Counted from the stretch's first letter, positions 1 through 9,287 are shown. The stretch: 64,000 bases of DNA from Silvania confinis (GCF_025564085.1 NZ_JAMGZJ010000075.1:62001-126000); one strand, 5' to 3'. Notes: generated by a model not told the origin, from the sequence alone. A program made the numbers and translations.

Positions 1-430
1 GTTTGCCACCAAAGACCTGCAAAAAGAGGGCTACCTGATCTACAACAACTACGTGGTGCGTAAAGCCTTTGCCGAGCAGTACCCGCAGGCGGTGAGTGCT
101 TTCCTGCGCGTCCACCAGCAAAAAGTGGATGAGTTCAAGCAAGACCCGGAACGCGCCGCCGCGATTGTCGCCAAAGAGGTCGGCGCCCCGGTGACTACCG
201 CCGCCAATACCCTCGGCGGGCTGGAATACCCGACGCTGGCCCAGCAGGGCACCGCAGAGTGGCTGGGTAATGGCACGCACACCTCCGACAGCGGCATTGG
301 CAAAGCGCTGAGCAAAACCTCCAGCTTCCTGGCGGGCATCGGTGAGATCCGCCAGCGTGATATTCCGGCCAACTGGGATACAGCGATCGAATCGCGCTAC
401 ATCCGTGATGCGGCGGTAGCCGCGCAATGA
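1..430 (+). CDS. SsuA-like ABC transporter substrate-binding protein, C-terminal part
   Basis: This is an open frame running in from the left edge (first full codon at base 2) and ending in TGA at 428-430, so only the last 142 residues are present. It resembles the C-terminal lobe of periplasmic binding proteins of the sulfonate/nitrate/taurine (SsuA/TauA) type, including a helix-rich region following the segment YNNYVVRKAFAEQYP. Its stop overlaps the permease start (ATGA, 427-430), so it is the binding protein of that importer. Family placement is inferred from the partner genes as much as from the fragment. The substrate (sulfonate, thiamine-precursor-like or other) cannot be told, and the signal peptide lies outside the window. 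Confidence 0.8.
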   Translation, partial: FATKDLQKEGYLIYNNYVVRKAFAEQYPQAVSAFLRVHQQKVDEFKQDPERAAAIVAKEVGAPVTTAANTLGGLEYPTLAQQGTAEWLGNGTHTSDSGIGKALSKTSSFLAGIGEIRQRDIPANWDTAIESRYIRDAAVAAQ

Positions 431-1197
431 GATTGAGTCAGCATATCGCCATCAGCATCCTGTCGGTGGCGGTGTTCTTTATCGTCTGGCAGGTGGCGGC
501 CACCCGGCAGTGGGTCGATCCGCTGCTGCTGCCGTCGCTCACCGATATCGGCCTCACCACCGAAGAGTTGCTGGCCGATGGCTATCGTCAGGTGCCGCTC
601 TGGCAACACATTGCCGTCAGCCTGGCGCGTGCCCTCGGCGCGTTTGCGGTGGCGATTATCATCGGGATTCCGCTGGGCCTGTTGATGGGGCTGTCCGATG
701 GCCTGGCGGCGGTGCTCAACCCGTTTGTGCAGTTTCTGCGTCCGCTGCCCAAGATCGCGCTGATCCCGCTGGCCGTCGTCTGGCTGGGGATTGGCGAGGC
801 CTCCAAATTCTTCCTGATCTTTATCGCCACCTTTTTGAGCGTGGTGGTCGGGGCCTCTGCGGCGGTGGATCGCATTGGCCGGGCAAGGATCCGGGTGGCA
901 CAAACGCTGGGCGCATCGCGTCAGCAGATTTTCCTGCGCGTGGTGCTGCCGGATGCCCTGCCGGATCTGTTCACCACTGTCAGGCTGTCGATTGGTATCG
1001 GCTGGACGTCGCTGATTGCGGCGGAGATGGTCGCGGCCAGCTCTGGCCTCGGCTGGATGGTGATCAACGCCAGCTCCTATTTGCGCACCGATATCGTGAT
1101 GCTCGGCATTTTGCTGCTCGGCGGTATTGGCTATCTGCTGGACCTGCTTTTGCTGGGCTTGCAGCGGCTGGTTGTACCCTGGGCGGGGAAAGAATAA
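427..1197 (+). CDS. SsuC/TauC-like ABC transporter permease
   Basis: This is a 256-residue inner-membrane permease with an N-terminal membrane segment at about residues 8-26 and about five more. The EAA-type cytoplasmic loop (RVAQTLGASRQQIF..VVLP, about residues 156-174) contacts the ATPase, as in the BPD_transp_1 family. Length and organisation fit SsuC/TauC/NrtB permeases. It overlaps the binding-protein stop by 4 nt, and its TAA overlaps the ATPase ATG by one base at 1197, showing translational coupling. It should form a homodimeric channel for the ligand captured by the upstream protein. The substrate is not determinable from the sequence. Confidence 0.9.
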   Translation: MRLSQHIAISILSVAVFFIVWQVAATRQWVDPLLLPSLTDIGLTTEELLADGYRQVPLWQHIAVSLARALGAFAVAIIIGIPLGLLMGLSDGLAAVLNPFVQFLRPLPKIALIPLAVVWLGIGEASKFFLIFIATFLSVVVGASAAVDRIGRARIRVAQTLGASRQQIFLRVVLPDALPDLFTTVRLSIGIGWTSLIAAEMVAASSGLGWMVINASSYLRTDIVMLGILLLGGIGYLLDLLLLGLQRLVVPWAGKE

Positions 1198-1973
1198 TGA
1201 GTGCCATCACGCTGGAAAATGTCTCGCTCGCGTTTGCGGCGAAACCGCAGCCCTTCACGGTGCTGGAAGATATCAACCTCTCCCTGAGCAAGGGGGAATT
1301 TGTGGTGCTGCTGGGGCCGTCGGGCTGCGGGAAATCCACCATTCTGAACCTGGTGGCCGGGTTTACTCAGCCGGATAGCGGTCGGGTGGCGGCAGGGGGG
1401 AAAACGGTGCGCCAGCCGGGACCGGACCGCGGGATGATCTTCCAGCAGCCGAATCTGTTCCCGTGGCTGTCGGTGCTGGACAACGTCACCTTTGGCCCGC
1501 GCCTTGGCAAACACCGTAAAGACGCAACCAACGCGCTGGCGCATGACTGGCTGGCGCGCGTGGGGCTGAAAGGATTTGAGCATCACGCCCCCTGGCAGCT
1601 CTCCGGCGGCATGAAGCAGCGCGTGGCGCTGGCCCGCGCCTGGCTGCCGCAGCCGGAAGTGCTGCTGCTGGATGAACCCTTCGGCGCGCTAGATGCGCAG
1701 ACCCGCCTGATGATGCAGGAGCTGCTGCGTGACGCCTGGCTGTCCACCGGCACCACGCTGCTGTTCGTGACCCACGATGTGGAAGAGGCGCTGTTTCTCG
1801 CCGATCGCATCCTGATCATGTCGGCAAAACCCGGGAAAATCGTCGAAGAGATCGCGCTGCCGTTTGGGCGCGAGCGCGACATCGAAACCCTTGCCGAACA
1901 CCCGCGCTACAGCGAGATCAAGCATCACGTTTTGCACCGGGTGCGCCAGGAGGCGAAGCGGCACTTAGGGTAA
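1197..1973 (+). CDS. SsuB/TauB-like ABC transporter ATP-binding protein
   Basis: This is a 258-residue ABC ATPase. Walker A is GPSGCGKST (residues 40-48), the Q-loop lies in IFQQPNLFPW (about 81-90), the signature is LSGGMKQR (135-142) and Walker B is VLLLDEP (155-161), followed by an FVTHD H-loop. The FPWLSV stretch after the Q-loop is typical of nitrate/sulfonate/taurine importers. The start at 1197 overlaps the preceding stop (TAATG), and a longer upstream reading is only the permease in another frame. It energises the importer encoded just upstream. After it, a 53-nt gap with a small hairpin separates it from the amidohydrolase. Confidence 0.93.
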   Translation: MSAITLENVSLAFAAKPQPFTVLEDINLSLSKGEFVVLLGPSGCGKSTILNLVAGFTQPDSGRVAAGGKTVRQPGPDRGMIFQQPNLFPWLSVLDNVTFGPRLGKHRKDATNALAHDWLARVGLKGFEHHAPWQLSGGMKQRVALARAWLPQPEVLLLDEPFGALDAQTRLMMQELLRDAWLSTGTTLLFVTHDVEEALFLADRILIMSAKPGKIVEEIALPFGRERDIETLAEHPRYSEIKHHVLHRVRQEAKRHLG

Positions 1974-1978
1974 ACACC

Positions 1979-1996
1979 ATTCCCGGCGTCGGGAAT
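1979..1996 (+). other. Intercistronic inverted repeat
   Basis: ATTCCCG (1979-1985) and CGGGAAT (1990-1996) form a perfect 7-bp stem with a GCGT loop between the ATPase stop and the amidohydrolase start. No T-run follows, so full termination is unlikely. An mRNA-stabilising or partial-attenuation hairpin that sets different expression of the two halves of the operon is possible (inference). Confidence 0.5.
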
Positions 1997-2026
1997 GCAT
2001 TAACTGTCATGACTGAGGTGGAAGCA

Positions 2027-3244
2027 ATGAGCAGCAGCGAATTACGAGACCGTCTGGAAACCAGTATTCAGCAGCACCGGGATGCGTACGTGGCAATAGC
2101 CAAAGATATTCATGCCCATCCTGAAACCGGCAATAACGAATATTACGCCAGCGGGCTGCTGACGCAGCTGCTGGAAAAACATGGCTTTAGCGTCACCGTC
2201 AACGTCGCCGGACACGAGACAGCCTTCTACGCGGTCAAGGAGAGCGGCAAGCCCGGTCCGACCATCGCCTATCTGGCGGAATACGATGCGCTGATCGATA
2301 TCGGTCACGCCTGCGGGCATAACATCATCGGCGTCACCAGTATTGCGGCGGCGATTGCGCTGGCCGACACGCTTGACCACACCGGGGGCAAAGTGGTGGT
2401 GCTGGGCACGCCTGCGGAAGAGGGCGGGCTGCGCGGCAAAGGGGGCGCGAACGGCAATGTGAAGGCCCGCTTTGTGGAGCACGGCTTCCTGAAGGAGGTC
2501 GACGTCGCGCTGATGGTTCACCCGGCAGGCAAAACGCGCCTCTCAGGCCCGTCGCTGGCGAACAACCATCTCTACTTCCATTTCTACGGCAAACCCTCCC
2601 ATGCGGGCAGCTCGCCGCATAAAGGGGTAAATGCGCTGGATGCGCTGGTGCTGCTGTACAACGGCATCAGCGTGCTGCGCCAGCAACTGCCGGACGGGAT
2701 CCGCGTCCATGGCATCATCACCAACGGCGGGCAAGCGCCAAACGTGATCCCGGAATACGCCTCTGCCCACTACTACATCCGCGCCCACACCCGGGAAGCG
2801 GTGCTGGCGCTCGAGCCACGCATTCGGGCGATTGCCGACGGCGTTGCGCTGGCAACCGGCACGACCGTGAAAATCGAACACCAGGTCGGTCCGCGTGATT
2901 TCAATATCAACCACACCCTCAATGGCGCCCTGCAGGAAGAGTTCACCGCTGCGGGCGAACAGGTAGAGCTGAAAGAGAAAGAGGGGCTGGGTTCGACCGA
3001 CGCTGGCGACATCAGCCACGCCGTGCCAACCGCGCATCCGTACATCAAGATTGGTCCGGACGATCTGATCGGCCACACCGTGGCCTTCCGCGAAGCGGCC
3101 AACTCCACCCAGGGGTACAACGCACTGGTGACCGGGGCGCAAGTACTGGCGCGCACCGGGTTGCGCCTGCTGACCGATGCCGCGCTGCTGCAGGCAGCAA
3201 AAGACGAATTTGCCGGGCGCACCACCGCGACCCAGGCCGCTTAA
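2027..3244 (+). CDS. M20-family amidohydrolase/peptidase (aminoacylase, AbgB-like)
   Basis: This is a 405-residue cytosolic metallohydrolase of the M20 (amidohydrolase/aminoacylase, PM20D2/AbgB-like) family. The metal site is visible as HACGH (residues 94-98), PAEEGG (129-134), a HP motif in MVHPAG and the dimerisation-domain HAGSSPHKG. The start at 2027 is preferred over ATG 2009 because GAGGTGG lies just upstream of it, while 2009 has no ribosome site. It lies between an SsuABC-like and a Dpp-like transporter on the same strand with short gaps. It therefore probably cleaves an imported N-acylated amino acid or dipeptide inside the cell. That coupling is inference. Confidence 0.88.
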   Translation: MSSSELRDRLETSIQQHRDAYVAIAKDIHAHPETGNNEYYASGLLTQLLEKHGFSVTVNVAGHETAFYAVKESGKPGPTIAYLAEYDALIDIGHACGHNIIGVTSIAAAIALADTLDHTGGKVVVLGTPAEEGGLRGKGGANGNVKARFVEHGFLKEVDVALMVHPAGKTRLSGPSLANNHLYFHFYGKPSHAGSSPHKGVNALDALVLLYNGISVLRQQLPDGIRVHGIITNGGQAPNVIPEYASAHYYIRAHTREAVLALEPRIRAIADGVALATGTTVKIEHQVGPRDFNINHTLNGALQEEFTAAGEQVELKEKEGLGSTDAGDISHAVPTAHPYIKIGPDDLIGHTVAFREAANSTQGYNALVTGAQVLARTGLRLLTDAALLQAAKDEFAGRTTATQAA

Positions 3245-3266
3245 CGTAGACCGGAGCGATAGAATA

Positions 3267-4829
3267 ATGAAAATGCTGTTTTCTGCCGCCACGCTATTGC
3301 TGGCGGCGGTTTTACCCCTGGGAAGCGCACAGGCGCAAAGCGTGGATCGTAATGCGACCCTGAATATTGCCTACGGCAACCGTCCGGGCACGCTGGATCC
3401 CTATCTGACCACCAACAATGCCACCTCGGACGTGGACCGGCATATCTTCGAAACGCTGTTCACCATCAATGCGAAATTCGAGCCGGTACCGGAGCTGGTG
3501 CAGAGCTACACCCTGAGCGAGGATCGCAAAACCTACACTCTGGTGCTGCGCGACGGGATCCATTTTCACGACGGTCAACGGCTGACTGCCGACGACGTGG
3601 TGGCCTCGATGAATCGCTGGCTGGCGGTCTCCACCCAGGGCAAAGCCAACCTGCCGGGCGTGCAGTTCAGCAAAGTGGATGACAAAACCGTAGCCTTCAC
3701 CCTGGCGGCACCCTCGCTTATCACCCTCAACGTGCTGGCCGATGTGAAGAACATCGCCGCCATCATGCCAAAGCGGATTATTGATGCGGCCAACAGCAGC
3801 AAGAAGCCGGTGACCGACCTCATCGGTACCGGCCCTTACAAGCTGGCCGAGTTTAAGCCCGGTGATTACCTGCACTTAACCCGTTATGACCAGTATCAGT
3901 CGCGCACCGAGCCTGCGAGCGGGCTCGCAGGGCAGAAAAAAGCGGACGTGAAAGATATCTGGTTCCGCTACATCACCGACGAATCGACCCGCCTCGCCGG
4001 GGCGATGACCGGGGAATACGATCTCGTCTTCCAGCTGCCGAAGGACAATATTGATACCCTGAGCAGTGCGCCGGATCTGTCCCTGTTTCAGCCGCAGGGC
4101 GGCGGATCCTTGATCACCTATCTGTTCAACAAAAACCAGGGGCCGTTTGCTAACGTGAAGCTGCGTCAGGCCTTTAATCTGGCGCTCGACGTGCATCAGA
4201 CTCTGCTGGCAGGCTACAGCGATCCGCGCTTCTTCAAAGAGGATCCGTCGCTGGGCTTCCCGGATCAGGTGGACTGGTACAGCGAGGCGGGCAAGCCTTA
4301 CTGGAACCAGCACAAGCTGGAGGAGGCGCGCGCGCTGGTCAAAACGTCGGGCTATAACGGCGAAGAGGTGGTGATCATCGCCACCAAAGAGTATGCCGAG
4401 CTGTACAACCTGGCGATTGTTGCCCAGCAGGTGCTGAAGCAGATCGGCGTCAAATCCCGACTGGACGTCTACGACTGGCCGACCGTGCTGCAGCGCCGGC
4501 AGGATCCGAAAAACTTCGATCTCTGCGCGCTGGAGTTCTCCATGCGCCAGGTTCTGCATCAGTATCCGTTCCTCGACTCCCGCGCCAAATTCCCCGGCCT
4601 GAGCAACAGCCCGGAGATCGACAGCGTGCTGGATGCGATCAAGCAGGCTCCGTCGCTACAAGAGGCAAAACCGCTGGTGGACAAACTCAACGTGCTCAGT
4701 TGGCAATATTTGCCGGTGATCGTGCTGGGACGCACCACCCCGGATGCGGTGGCGATCAAAAATAACGTTAAGGGCTTTGAGGATCTGATTGGCCCCATTC
4801 TGTGGAACGTTAGCGTGACGCAGCCCTGA
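3267..4829 (+). CDS. Periplasmic peptide/solute-binding protein (DppA/OppA type, SBP family 5)
   Basis: This is a 520-residue binding protein of SBP family 5. The ATG at 3267 is followed by a classic signal peptide (MKMLFSAATLLLAAVLPLGSA-QA). The family pattern continues with an early YGNRPGTLDP segment, FETLF and LRDGIHFHDGQRLTADDV (about residues 94-111), then FNLALDV and a long C-terminal lobe. An upstream in-frame extension would place the signal peptide internally and was rejected. It is followed after 12 nt by a DppB-like permease, so it is the ligand receptor of that importer. Peptides, N-acyl amino acids or opine-like compounds are possible ligands. Confidence 0.9.
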   Translation: MKMLFSAATLLLAAVLPLGSAQAQSVDRNATLNIAYGNRPGTLDPYLTTNNATSDVDRHIFETLFTINAKFEPVPELVQSYTLSEDRKTYTLVLRDGIHFHDGQRLTADDVVASMNRWLAVSTQGKANLPGVQFSKVDDKTVAFTLAAPSLITLNVLADVKNIAAIMPKRIIDAANSSKKPVTDLIGTGPYKLAEFKPGDYLHLTRYDQYQSRTEPASGLAGQKKADVKDIWFRYITDESTRLAGAMTGEYDLVFQLPKDNIDTLSSAPDLSLFQPQGGGSLITYLFNKNQGPFANVKLRQAFNLALDVHQTLLAGYSDPRFFKEDPSLGFPDQVDWYSEAGKPYWNQHKLEEARALVKTSGYNGEEVVIIATKEYAELYNLAIVAQQVLKQIGVKSRLDVYDWPTVLQRRQDPKNFDLCALEFSMRQVLHQYPFLDSRAKFPGLSNSPEIDSVLDAIKQAPSLQEAKPLVDKLNVLSWQYLPVIVLGRTTPDAVAIKNNVKGFEDLIGPILWNVSVTQP

Positions 4830-4841
4830 CCGGAGAAGGCG

Positions 4842-5798
4842 ATGAAAAGATATCTGTTTCACCGCCTGCTGGCACTGCTACCGGTGCTGCTGGTGGTGTC
4901 GGTAGTGGTGTTTTGTCTGATTCACCTGGCGCCGGGCGACCCGGCGCTGGTGATTCTCGGTAACGATGCCAGCCCGCAGGACGTTGCGGCGATGCGCCAG
5001 CAGATGGGGCTGGATCGGCCGATGCTGGTTCAGTTTGTCAGCTGGTTTGGCGACATTCTGACCGGCAACCTGGGGCATTCCCTGTTTCTGGATACCAGCG
5101 TGATGACCCTGTTTTTACAGCATCTGACTCCCACGCTGGCGCTGGCGTTGTATGCGCAAGCCATCGCGCTGGTGCTGGGCCTGACGGGCGGCGTACTCAG
5201 CGCCTGGCAGCACGGTAGCCTGACGGATCGCGCTATTCGCATGCTGGCGACGTTCGGGATGTCGGTACCGGGGTTTCTGCTCGGCCTGTTTCTGATCTTC
5301 TTTTTTGCCGTGCAGCTGCGCTGGTTCCCGGTGGTGGGGTATCGCTCGAGCAATGACGCCTTCTGGCTCAACGTCTGGTATCTGACCCTCCCGGCGATTG
5401 CGCTGGGGTTACGCATTGCGGCGCTGATCGCGCGTATGACCCGGGCGGTCATGCTGGACGTCATGCAGGAGCCATTTATCAGCACCGCCAGAGCCAAAGG
5501 GGTGCCGGAGCGGTGGGTGCTGCTGCGCCACACGCTGAAAAACAGCCTGATCCCGATCCTCACCATCTGCGGCGAATCCTTTGCCTCGCTGGTGACGGGC
5601 ACGATCGTTATTGAAAGCGTGTTCGGTATCCCCGGCATCGGATCGCTGATTGTGGATTCGATCGAGCGGCGCGACGTGACGGTGATCCAGGGCGTGGTGC
5701 TGTTGCTCACCGTCTGCTATGTGCTGATCAATCTGGCCGTGGATCTGTTGAGTTATCTCGCCGATCCGCGTCTCTCCGTCGACGGGGGTGAAAAATGA
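4842..5798 (+). CDS. DppB-like peptide ABC transporter permease
   Basis: This is a 318-residue inner-membrane permease of the DppB/OppB type. It starts with an N-terminal membrane segment (residues 9-30), followed by the LAPGDPA motif (about 30-36) characteristic of this subfamily. About five more helices and the EAA loop FISTARAKGVPERWVLLRHTL (about 212-232) follow. The start is preceded by GGAGAAGGCG. Its last bases overlap the next permease (ATGA, 5795-5798), so the two are translationally coupled and should form the heterodimeric channel. Confidence 0.93.
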   Translation: MKRYLFHRLLALLPVLLVVSVVVFCLIHLAPGDPALVILGNDASPQDVAAMRQQMGLDRPMLVQFVSWFGDILTGNLGHSLFLDTSVMTLFLQHLTPTLALALYAQAIALVLGLTGGVLSAWQHGSLTDRAIRMLATFGMSVPGFLLGLFLIFFFAVQLRWFPVVGYRSSNDAFWLNVWYLTLPAIALGLRIAALIARMTRAVMLDVMQEPFISTARAKGVPERWVLLRHTLKNSLIPILTICGESFASLVTGTIVIESVFGIPGIGSLIVDSIERRDVTVIQGVVLLLTVCYVLINLAVDLLSYLADPRLSVDGGEK

Positions 5799-6655
5799 TC
5801 CCGATGCGTCATCCGGCTCTGTTGATCTGGCCTGCGGTGCTGGCCGCGATCGTCCTGCTGTCGTTTTTTGCCAGCGGCTTAAGCCCTTACGATCCCTACA
5901 GTATCGATCCGTTAAGTCGCCTGAAGCCCCCCTCTGCCGCACACTGGTTCGGTACCGACAACTTTGGTCGGGATCTGTTTGTGCGGGTGGCGCTGGCGGT
6001 GCGGGTGTCATTCTCGGTGGGTGCCGCCGTCGCGGTAATTGCGGGCATCACGGGGATGGTGGTCGGGCTGCTGTGCGCCTGGTATCACCCGGTTGATCGG
6101 GTGTTAATGCGCGTCTGCGATGGTCTGTTTGCGTTCCCTTCGCTGCTGCTGGCCATCGCCATTGTCGGGGTGCTGGGGCCAAATATTGCCAACGTGGTGC
6201 TGGCCCTGTCGCTGGTGTATGTCCCGTCGATTGCCCGGGTGATCCGCGGGGCGGCGAGGGTGATTAAAGAGAAGAACTTTATCGAAGCGCTGCGGGCGCA
6301 GGGAGCGAGCGCCTCGCGCATCATCTGGCTGCATCTGCTGCCCAACGTCATTTCACCCTTTATCGTGCAGGTCAGCTGGGTCTTTTCAGTGGCGATCCTC
6401 ACCGAAGCGGCGCTCAGCTTCCTCGGCTCTGGGGTTCCGGCCCCGATGCCCAGCCTCGGCAATTTACTGCTGGAAGGGAAAGCAGTGATCTTCACCGCCT
6501 GGTGGATGACCTTCTTCCCCGGTATCGCCATCGTGCTGCTGATCCTCGGGCTGAACATCATTGGCGACGACCTGCGCGACAGCGCCGATCCGGGGCTTAA
6601 ACCGCTGCCGCGCCACGTCTTACGTCTGTTAAAACAAGGAGGACGCCATGGCTGA
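5795..6655 (+). CDS. DppC-like peptide ABC transporter permease
   Basis: This is a 286-residue permease of the DppC/OppC type. It has an N-terminal helix, the motif HWFGTDNFGRDLFVRV (about residues 50-65), about five further helices and the EAA loop FIEALRAQGASASRIIWLHLLPN (about 162-184). It is coupled to the upstream permease by a 4-nt overlap, and its end overlaps the next ATPase gene by 8 nt. It forms the second half of the membrane channel. Confidence 0.93.
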   Translation: MIPMRHPALLIWPAVLAAIVLLSFFASGLSPYDPYSIDPLSRLKPPSAAHWFGTDNFGRDLFVRVALAVRVSFSVGAAVAVIAGITGMVVGLLCAWYHPVDRVLMRVCDGLFAFPSLLLAIAIVGVLGPNIANVVLALSLVYVPSIARVIRGAARVIKEKNFIEALRAQGASASRIIWLHLLPNVISPFIVQVSWVFSVAILTEAALSFLGSGVPAPMPSLGNLLLEGKAVIFTAWWMTFFPGIAIVLLILGLNIIGDDLRDSADPGLKPLPRHVLRLLKQGGRHG

Positions 6656-7637
6656 GGCACTGCTTCAGGTCAACGACCTGGCGGTCAGTTTCGCCACCCG
6701 TCAGGGCATTATCTCCCCGGTACGCGGCGTCTCATTTCAGGTGAATGCCCATGAAACGCTGGGCATTATTGGTGAGTCCGGCTGCGGTAAAAGCGTTACG
6801 GCGCAGGCGCTGATGGGACTGCTCTCGCCGCGCACCAGCCGGGTTGAGGGCGAGGTGATTCTGGCAGGCACAGCGCTGCACCGGCTGTCGGCACACGCCC
6901 GTCGACAGATGAGCGGGCGCGACATGGCGATGATTTTCCAGGATCCGCTTGCCAGTCTGAATCCGGTGATGACCATTGGTGCGCAGATTGACGAAAGCCT
7001 GCGGCTGCATACGACGCGGACGCGCGCGCAGCGGCAGACGAAAACTCTCGCGCTGCTCGCGCAGGTCGGCATACCCGATCCCGGGCGCTGTGCCAGCGCC
7101 TGGCCGCATGAGCTCTCCGGCGGGATGCGCCAGCGGGTGATGATTGCAATGGCCATCGCCACTTCGCCGTCGCTGCTGATTGCCGATGAACCCACCACCG
7201 CCCTCGATGCGACCATTCAGGCGCAAATCCTCGATCTGCTCGACGCGCTGAAGCAGGAGACCGGGATGGGGATCGTGATTATCACCCACGACCTGAGCGT
7301 GGTGGCCAGATTGTGCCAGCGGGTGGTAGTGCTGTACGCCGGGCAGGTGGTGGAAGAGACCGATGTCTATACGCTGTTTGAGCGCCCGCGCCATCCTTAC
7401 ACCCGTGCGCTGCTGGCGGCGCGTCCGTCGGCCGATCATCCGCCGAAAACGCCGCTGGCCGAAATTGGCGGGCAGGTGCCGTCCCTGCATGCGCTGCCGC
7501 AGGGCTGTACCTATGCCGATCGCTGCCCGCTGGCACAGCCTCGCTGTCGGGGACAGGCGCCCGAGCTGCGCGCCGTGGGGCGCGATACGCAGCGGGTTCG
7601 CTGCTGGCGAGCCGACGAGACAGGAGCCATGACATGA
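6648..7637 (+). CDS. DppD-like peptide ABC transporter ATP-binding protein
   Basis: This is a 329-residue ABC ATPase. Walker A is GESGCGKS (42-49), the signature is LSGGMRQR, Walker B is LLIADEPTT and the switch is ITHDLSVV. A C-terminal oligopeptide extension (oligo_HPY) includes the cysteine-rich YADRCPLAQPRC stretch seen in DppD/OppD. GGAGG lies before the ATG at 6648. It overlaps the upstream permease by 8 nt and the following ATPase by 4 nt (ATGA, 7634-7637). It pairs with the downstream DppF-like protein to drive import. Confidence 0.94.
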   Translation: MAEALLQVNDLAVSFATRQGIISPVRGVSFQVNAHETLGIIGESGCGKSVTAQALMGLLSPRTSRVEGEVILAGTALHRLSAHARRQMSGRDMAMIFQDPLASLNPVMTIGAQIDESLRLHTTRTRAQRQTKTLALLAQVGIPDPGRCASAWPHELSGGMRQRVMIAMAIATSPSLLIADEPTTALDATIQAQILDLLDALKQETGMGIVIITHDLSVVARLCQRVVVLYAGQVVEETDVYTLFERPRHPYTRALLAARPSADHPPKTPLAEIGGQVPSLHALPQGCTYADRCPLAQPRCRGQAPELRAVGRDTQRVRCWRADETGAMT

Positions 7638-8434
7638 CTACCCCTTTACTGAGCGTTAATCAGCTGTCGAAAACCTTCCAGCGCCGCGGGCAGTCCGTGG
7701 CGGCGGTAGACCGGGTGAGCTTTACGCTCAATGCGGGCGAAACCTGGGCGCTGGTGGGCGAGTCCGGCAGCGGCAAAAGCACCACCGGACGGCTGGTGCT
7801 GGGGCTTACACCGGCAAGCGGGGGCGACATTCAGTTTGAAGGGCGCTCGCTGGCGGATTTAAACTCCAGTGGGTGGAAGCGCGTGCGCCGCGATATGCAG
7901 ATGATTTTTCAGGATCCGCTCTCTTCGCTCGACCCGAAGCGCACCGTCGGCTACAGCCTGGAAGAGCCGTTGATTATCCACGGCATCGGCAAGCGTAAAA
8001 CCCAGGTCGCCGGGATGCTGGAGCAGGTGGGCCTGCGCCCGCAGGATGCCGCCCGCTATCCGCATGAGTTTTCCGGCGGCCAGCGCCAGCGCATCGGGAT
8101 TGCCCGGGCGCTGATCCTCAAGCCCAAGCTGATTATCTGCGATGAGCCGGTATCGGCGCTGGACGTGTCGATTCAGTCGCAGATCCTCAATCTGCTGATG
8201 GGGCTGCAGCGCGAGTACGGGCTGGCATACCTGTTTATCTCTCACGACCTGAATGTGGTGCGCCATATTGCCGATCGGGTGGGGGTGATGCACCGTGGCA
8301 GGATCGTGGAACAGGGTGAAACACAACGTATTTTTACGCATCCGCAGCAGGAGTATACCCGTTATTTACTCAACGCTATTTTGCCTGCGCACCCGGTTGC
8401 GGCAGGCGCGGGGCAAGTGGTGGTGAATGGCTAA
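7634..8434 (+). CDS. DppF-like peptide ABC transporter ATP-binding protein
   Basis: This is a 266-residue ABC ATPase. Walker A is GESGSGKST (42-50), the signature is FSGGQRQR, Walker B is LIICDEPVSALD and the switch is FISHDLNVV. It is shorter than typical DppF (about 330 residues) because the C-terminal oligopeptide/zinc extension is nearly absent, as in many non-dipeptide members such as GsiA halves or nickel systems. It is the last gene of the import operon, and 107 nt separate it from rlmB. No intrinsic terminator is obvious after it. Confidence 0.92.
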   Translation: MTTPLLSVNQLSKTFQRRGQSVAAVDRVSFTLNAGETWALVGESGSGKSTTGRLVLGLTPASGGDIQFEGRSLADLNSSGWKRVRRDMQMIFQDPLSSLDPKRTVGYSLEEPLIIHGIGKRKTQVAGMLEQVGLRPQDAARYPHEFSGGQRQRIGIARALILKPKLIICDEPVSALDVSIQSQILNLLMGLQREYGLAYLFISHDLNVVRHIADRVGVMHRGRIVEQGETQRIFTHPQQEYTRYLLNAILPAHPVAAGAGQVVVNG

Positions 8435-8468
8435 CGCCGACAAGGGTCGATTTGGGCGCAGTGTCGGT

Positions 8469-8474
8469 TATACT
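8469..8474 (+). promoter_or_regulatory. Possible -10 element for rlmB
   Basis: TATACT lies 68 nt before rlmB in the 107-nt gap after the ABC operon. A -35 at 17 bp is poor (GTCGAT), so this is a weak call. It matters because rlmB no longer follows rnr here and needs its own promoter or read-through from the importer. Confidence 0.35.
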
Positions 8475-8541
8475 AGGCGCAAGTGACCTGTTTCACGGCC
8501 CAATTTAACCCGGCGCACCCCGCCTAAAACGAGTAAGTTTA

Positions 8542-9273
8542 ATGAGTGATATGATTTACGGCATCCATGCGGTGCAGGCCCTGCTGGAGCGCGCCCCGGA
8601 GCGTTTTCAGGAAGTTTTTATTCTGAAAGGGCGTGAAGATAAACGCCTGCTGCCGCTGATCCACGCCCTCGAAGCACAAGGCGTGGTGATCCAGCTGGCC
8701 AGCCGCCAGTTCCTCGATGAGAAAAGCGAGGGTGCGGTACACCAGGGGATCATTGCCCGCGCGAAACCAGGCCGCCAGTATCAGGAAAACGATCTGCCGG
8801 ATCTGATCGCCAGCCTGGAAAAACCGTTCTTCCTGATCCTCGACGGCGTGACCGATCCGCACAACCTCGGCGCGTGCCTGCGAAGCGCTGACGCTGCGGG
8901 TGTGCATGCGGTGATCGTGCCTAAAGATCGCTCTGCGCAGCTGAACGCCACGGCGAAGAAAGTGGCCTGCGGCGCGGCGGAAAACGTTCCGCTGATCCGC
9001 GTGACCAACCTGGCGCGCACCATGCGTCAGTTGCAGGAAGAGAACATCTGGATCGTCGGCACCGCTGGCGAAGCCGACCATACCCTGTTCCAGAGCAAAA
9101 TGACCGGCCCTATGGCGCTGGTGATGGGTGCAGAAGGCGAAGGCATGCGTCGTCTGACCCGCGAGCACTGCGACGAGCTGATCAGCATTCCGATGGCGGG
9201 CAGCGTGTCATCCCTGAACGTCTCCGTAGCAACCGGCATCTGCCTGTTCGAAGCGGTACGCCAGCGCGGGTAA
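8542..9273 (+). CDS. rlmB: 23S rRNA (guanosine-2'-O-)-methyltransferase RlmB
   Basis: This is a 243-residue SpoU/TrmH-class (SPOUT) methyltransferase that 2'-O-methylates G2251 of 23S rRNA using SAM. The N-terminal substrate domain (1-75) is followed by the three SPOUT motifs: [16 protein letters not shown] (105-120), VMGAEGEGM (194-202) and [17 protein letters not shown] (216-232). Near-identity to E. coli RlmB over the whole length makes the assignment secure. In E. coli the gene directly follows rnr; here a multi-gene importer precedes it instead. Confidence 0.98.
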   Translation: MSDMIYGIHAVQALLERAPERFQEVFILKGREDKRLLPLIHALEAQGVVIQLASRQFLDEKSEGAVHQGIIARAKPGRQYQENDLPDLIASLEKPFFLILDGVTDPHNLGACLRSADAAGVHAVIVPKDRSAQLNATAKKVACGAAENVPLIRVTNLARTMRQLQEENIWIVGTAGEADHTLFQSKMTGPMALVMGAEGEGMRRLTREHCDELISIPMAGSVSSLNVSVATGICLFEAVRQRG

Positions 9274-9287
9274 GTCTTTGTGGTTTT

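Noticed and set aside
510-1196. Long in-frame extension upstream of the SsuB-like ATPase
   Set aside because: It is the permease gene read in another frame; the ATPase begins at the coupled ATG 1197.
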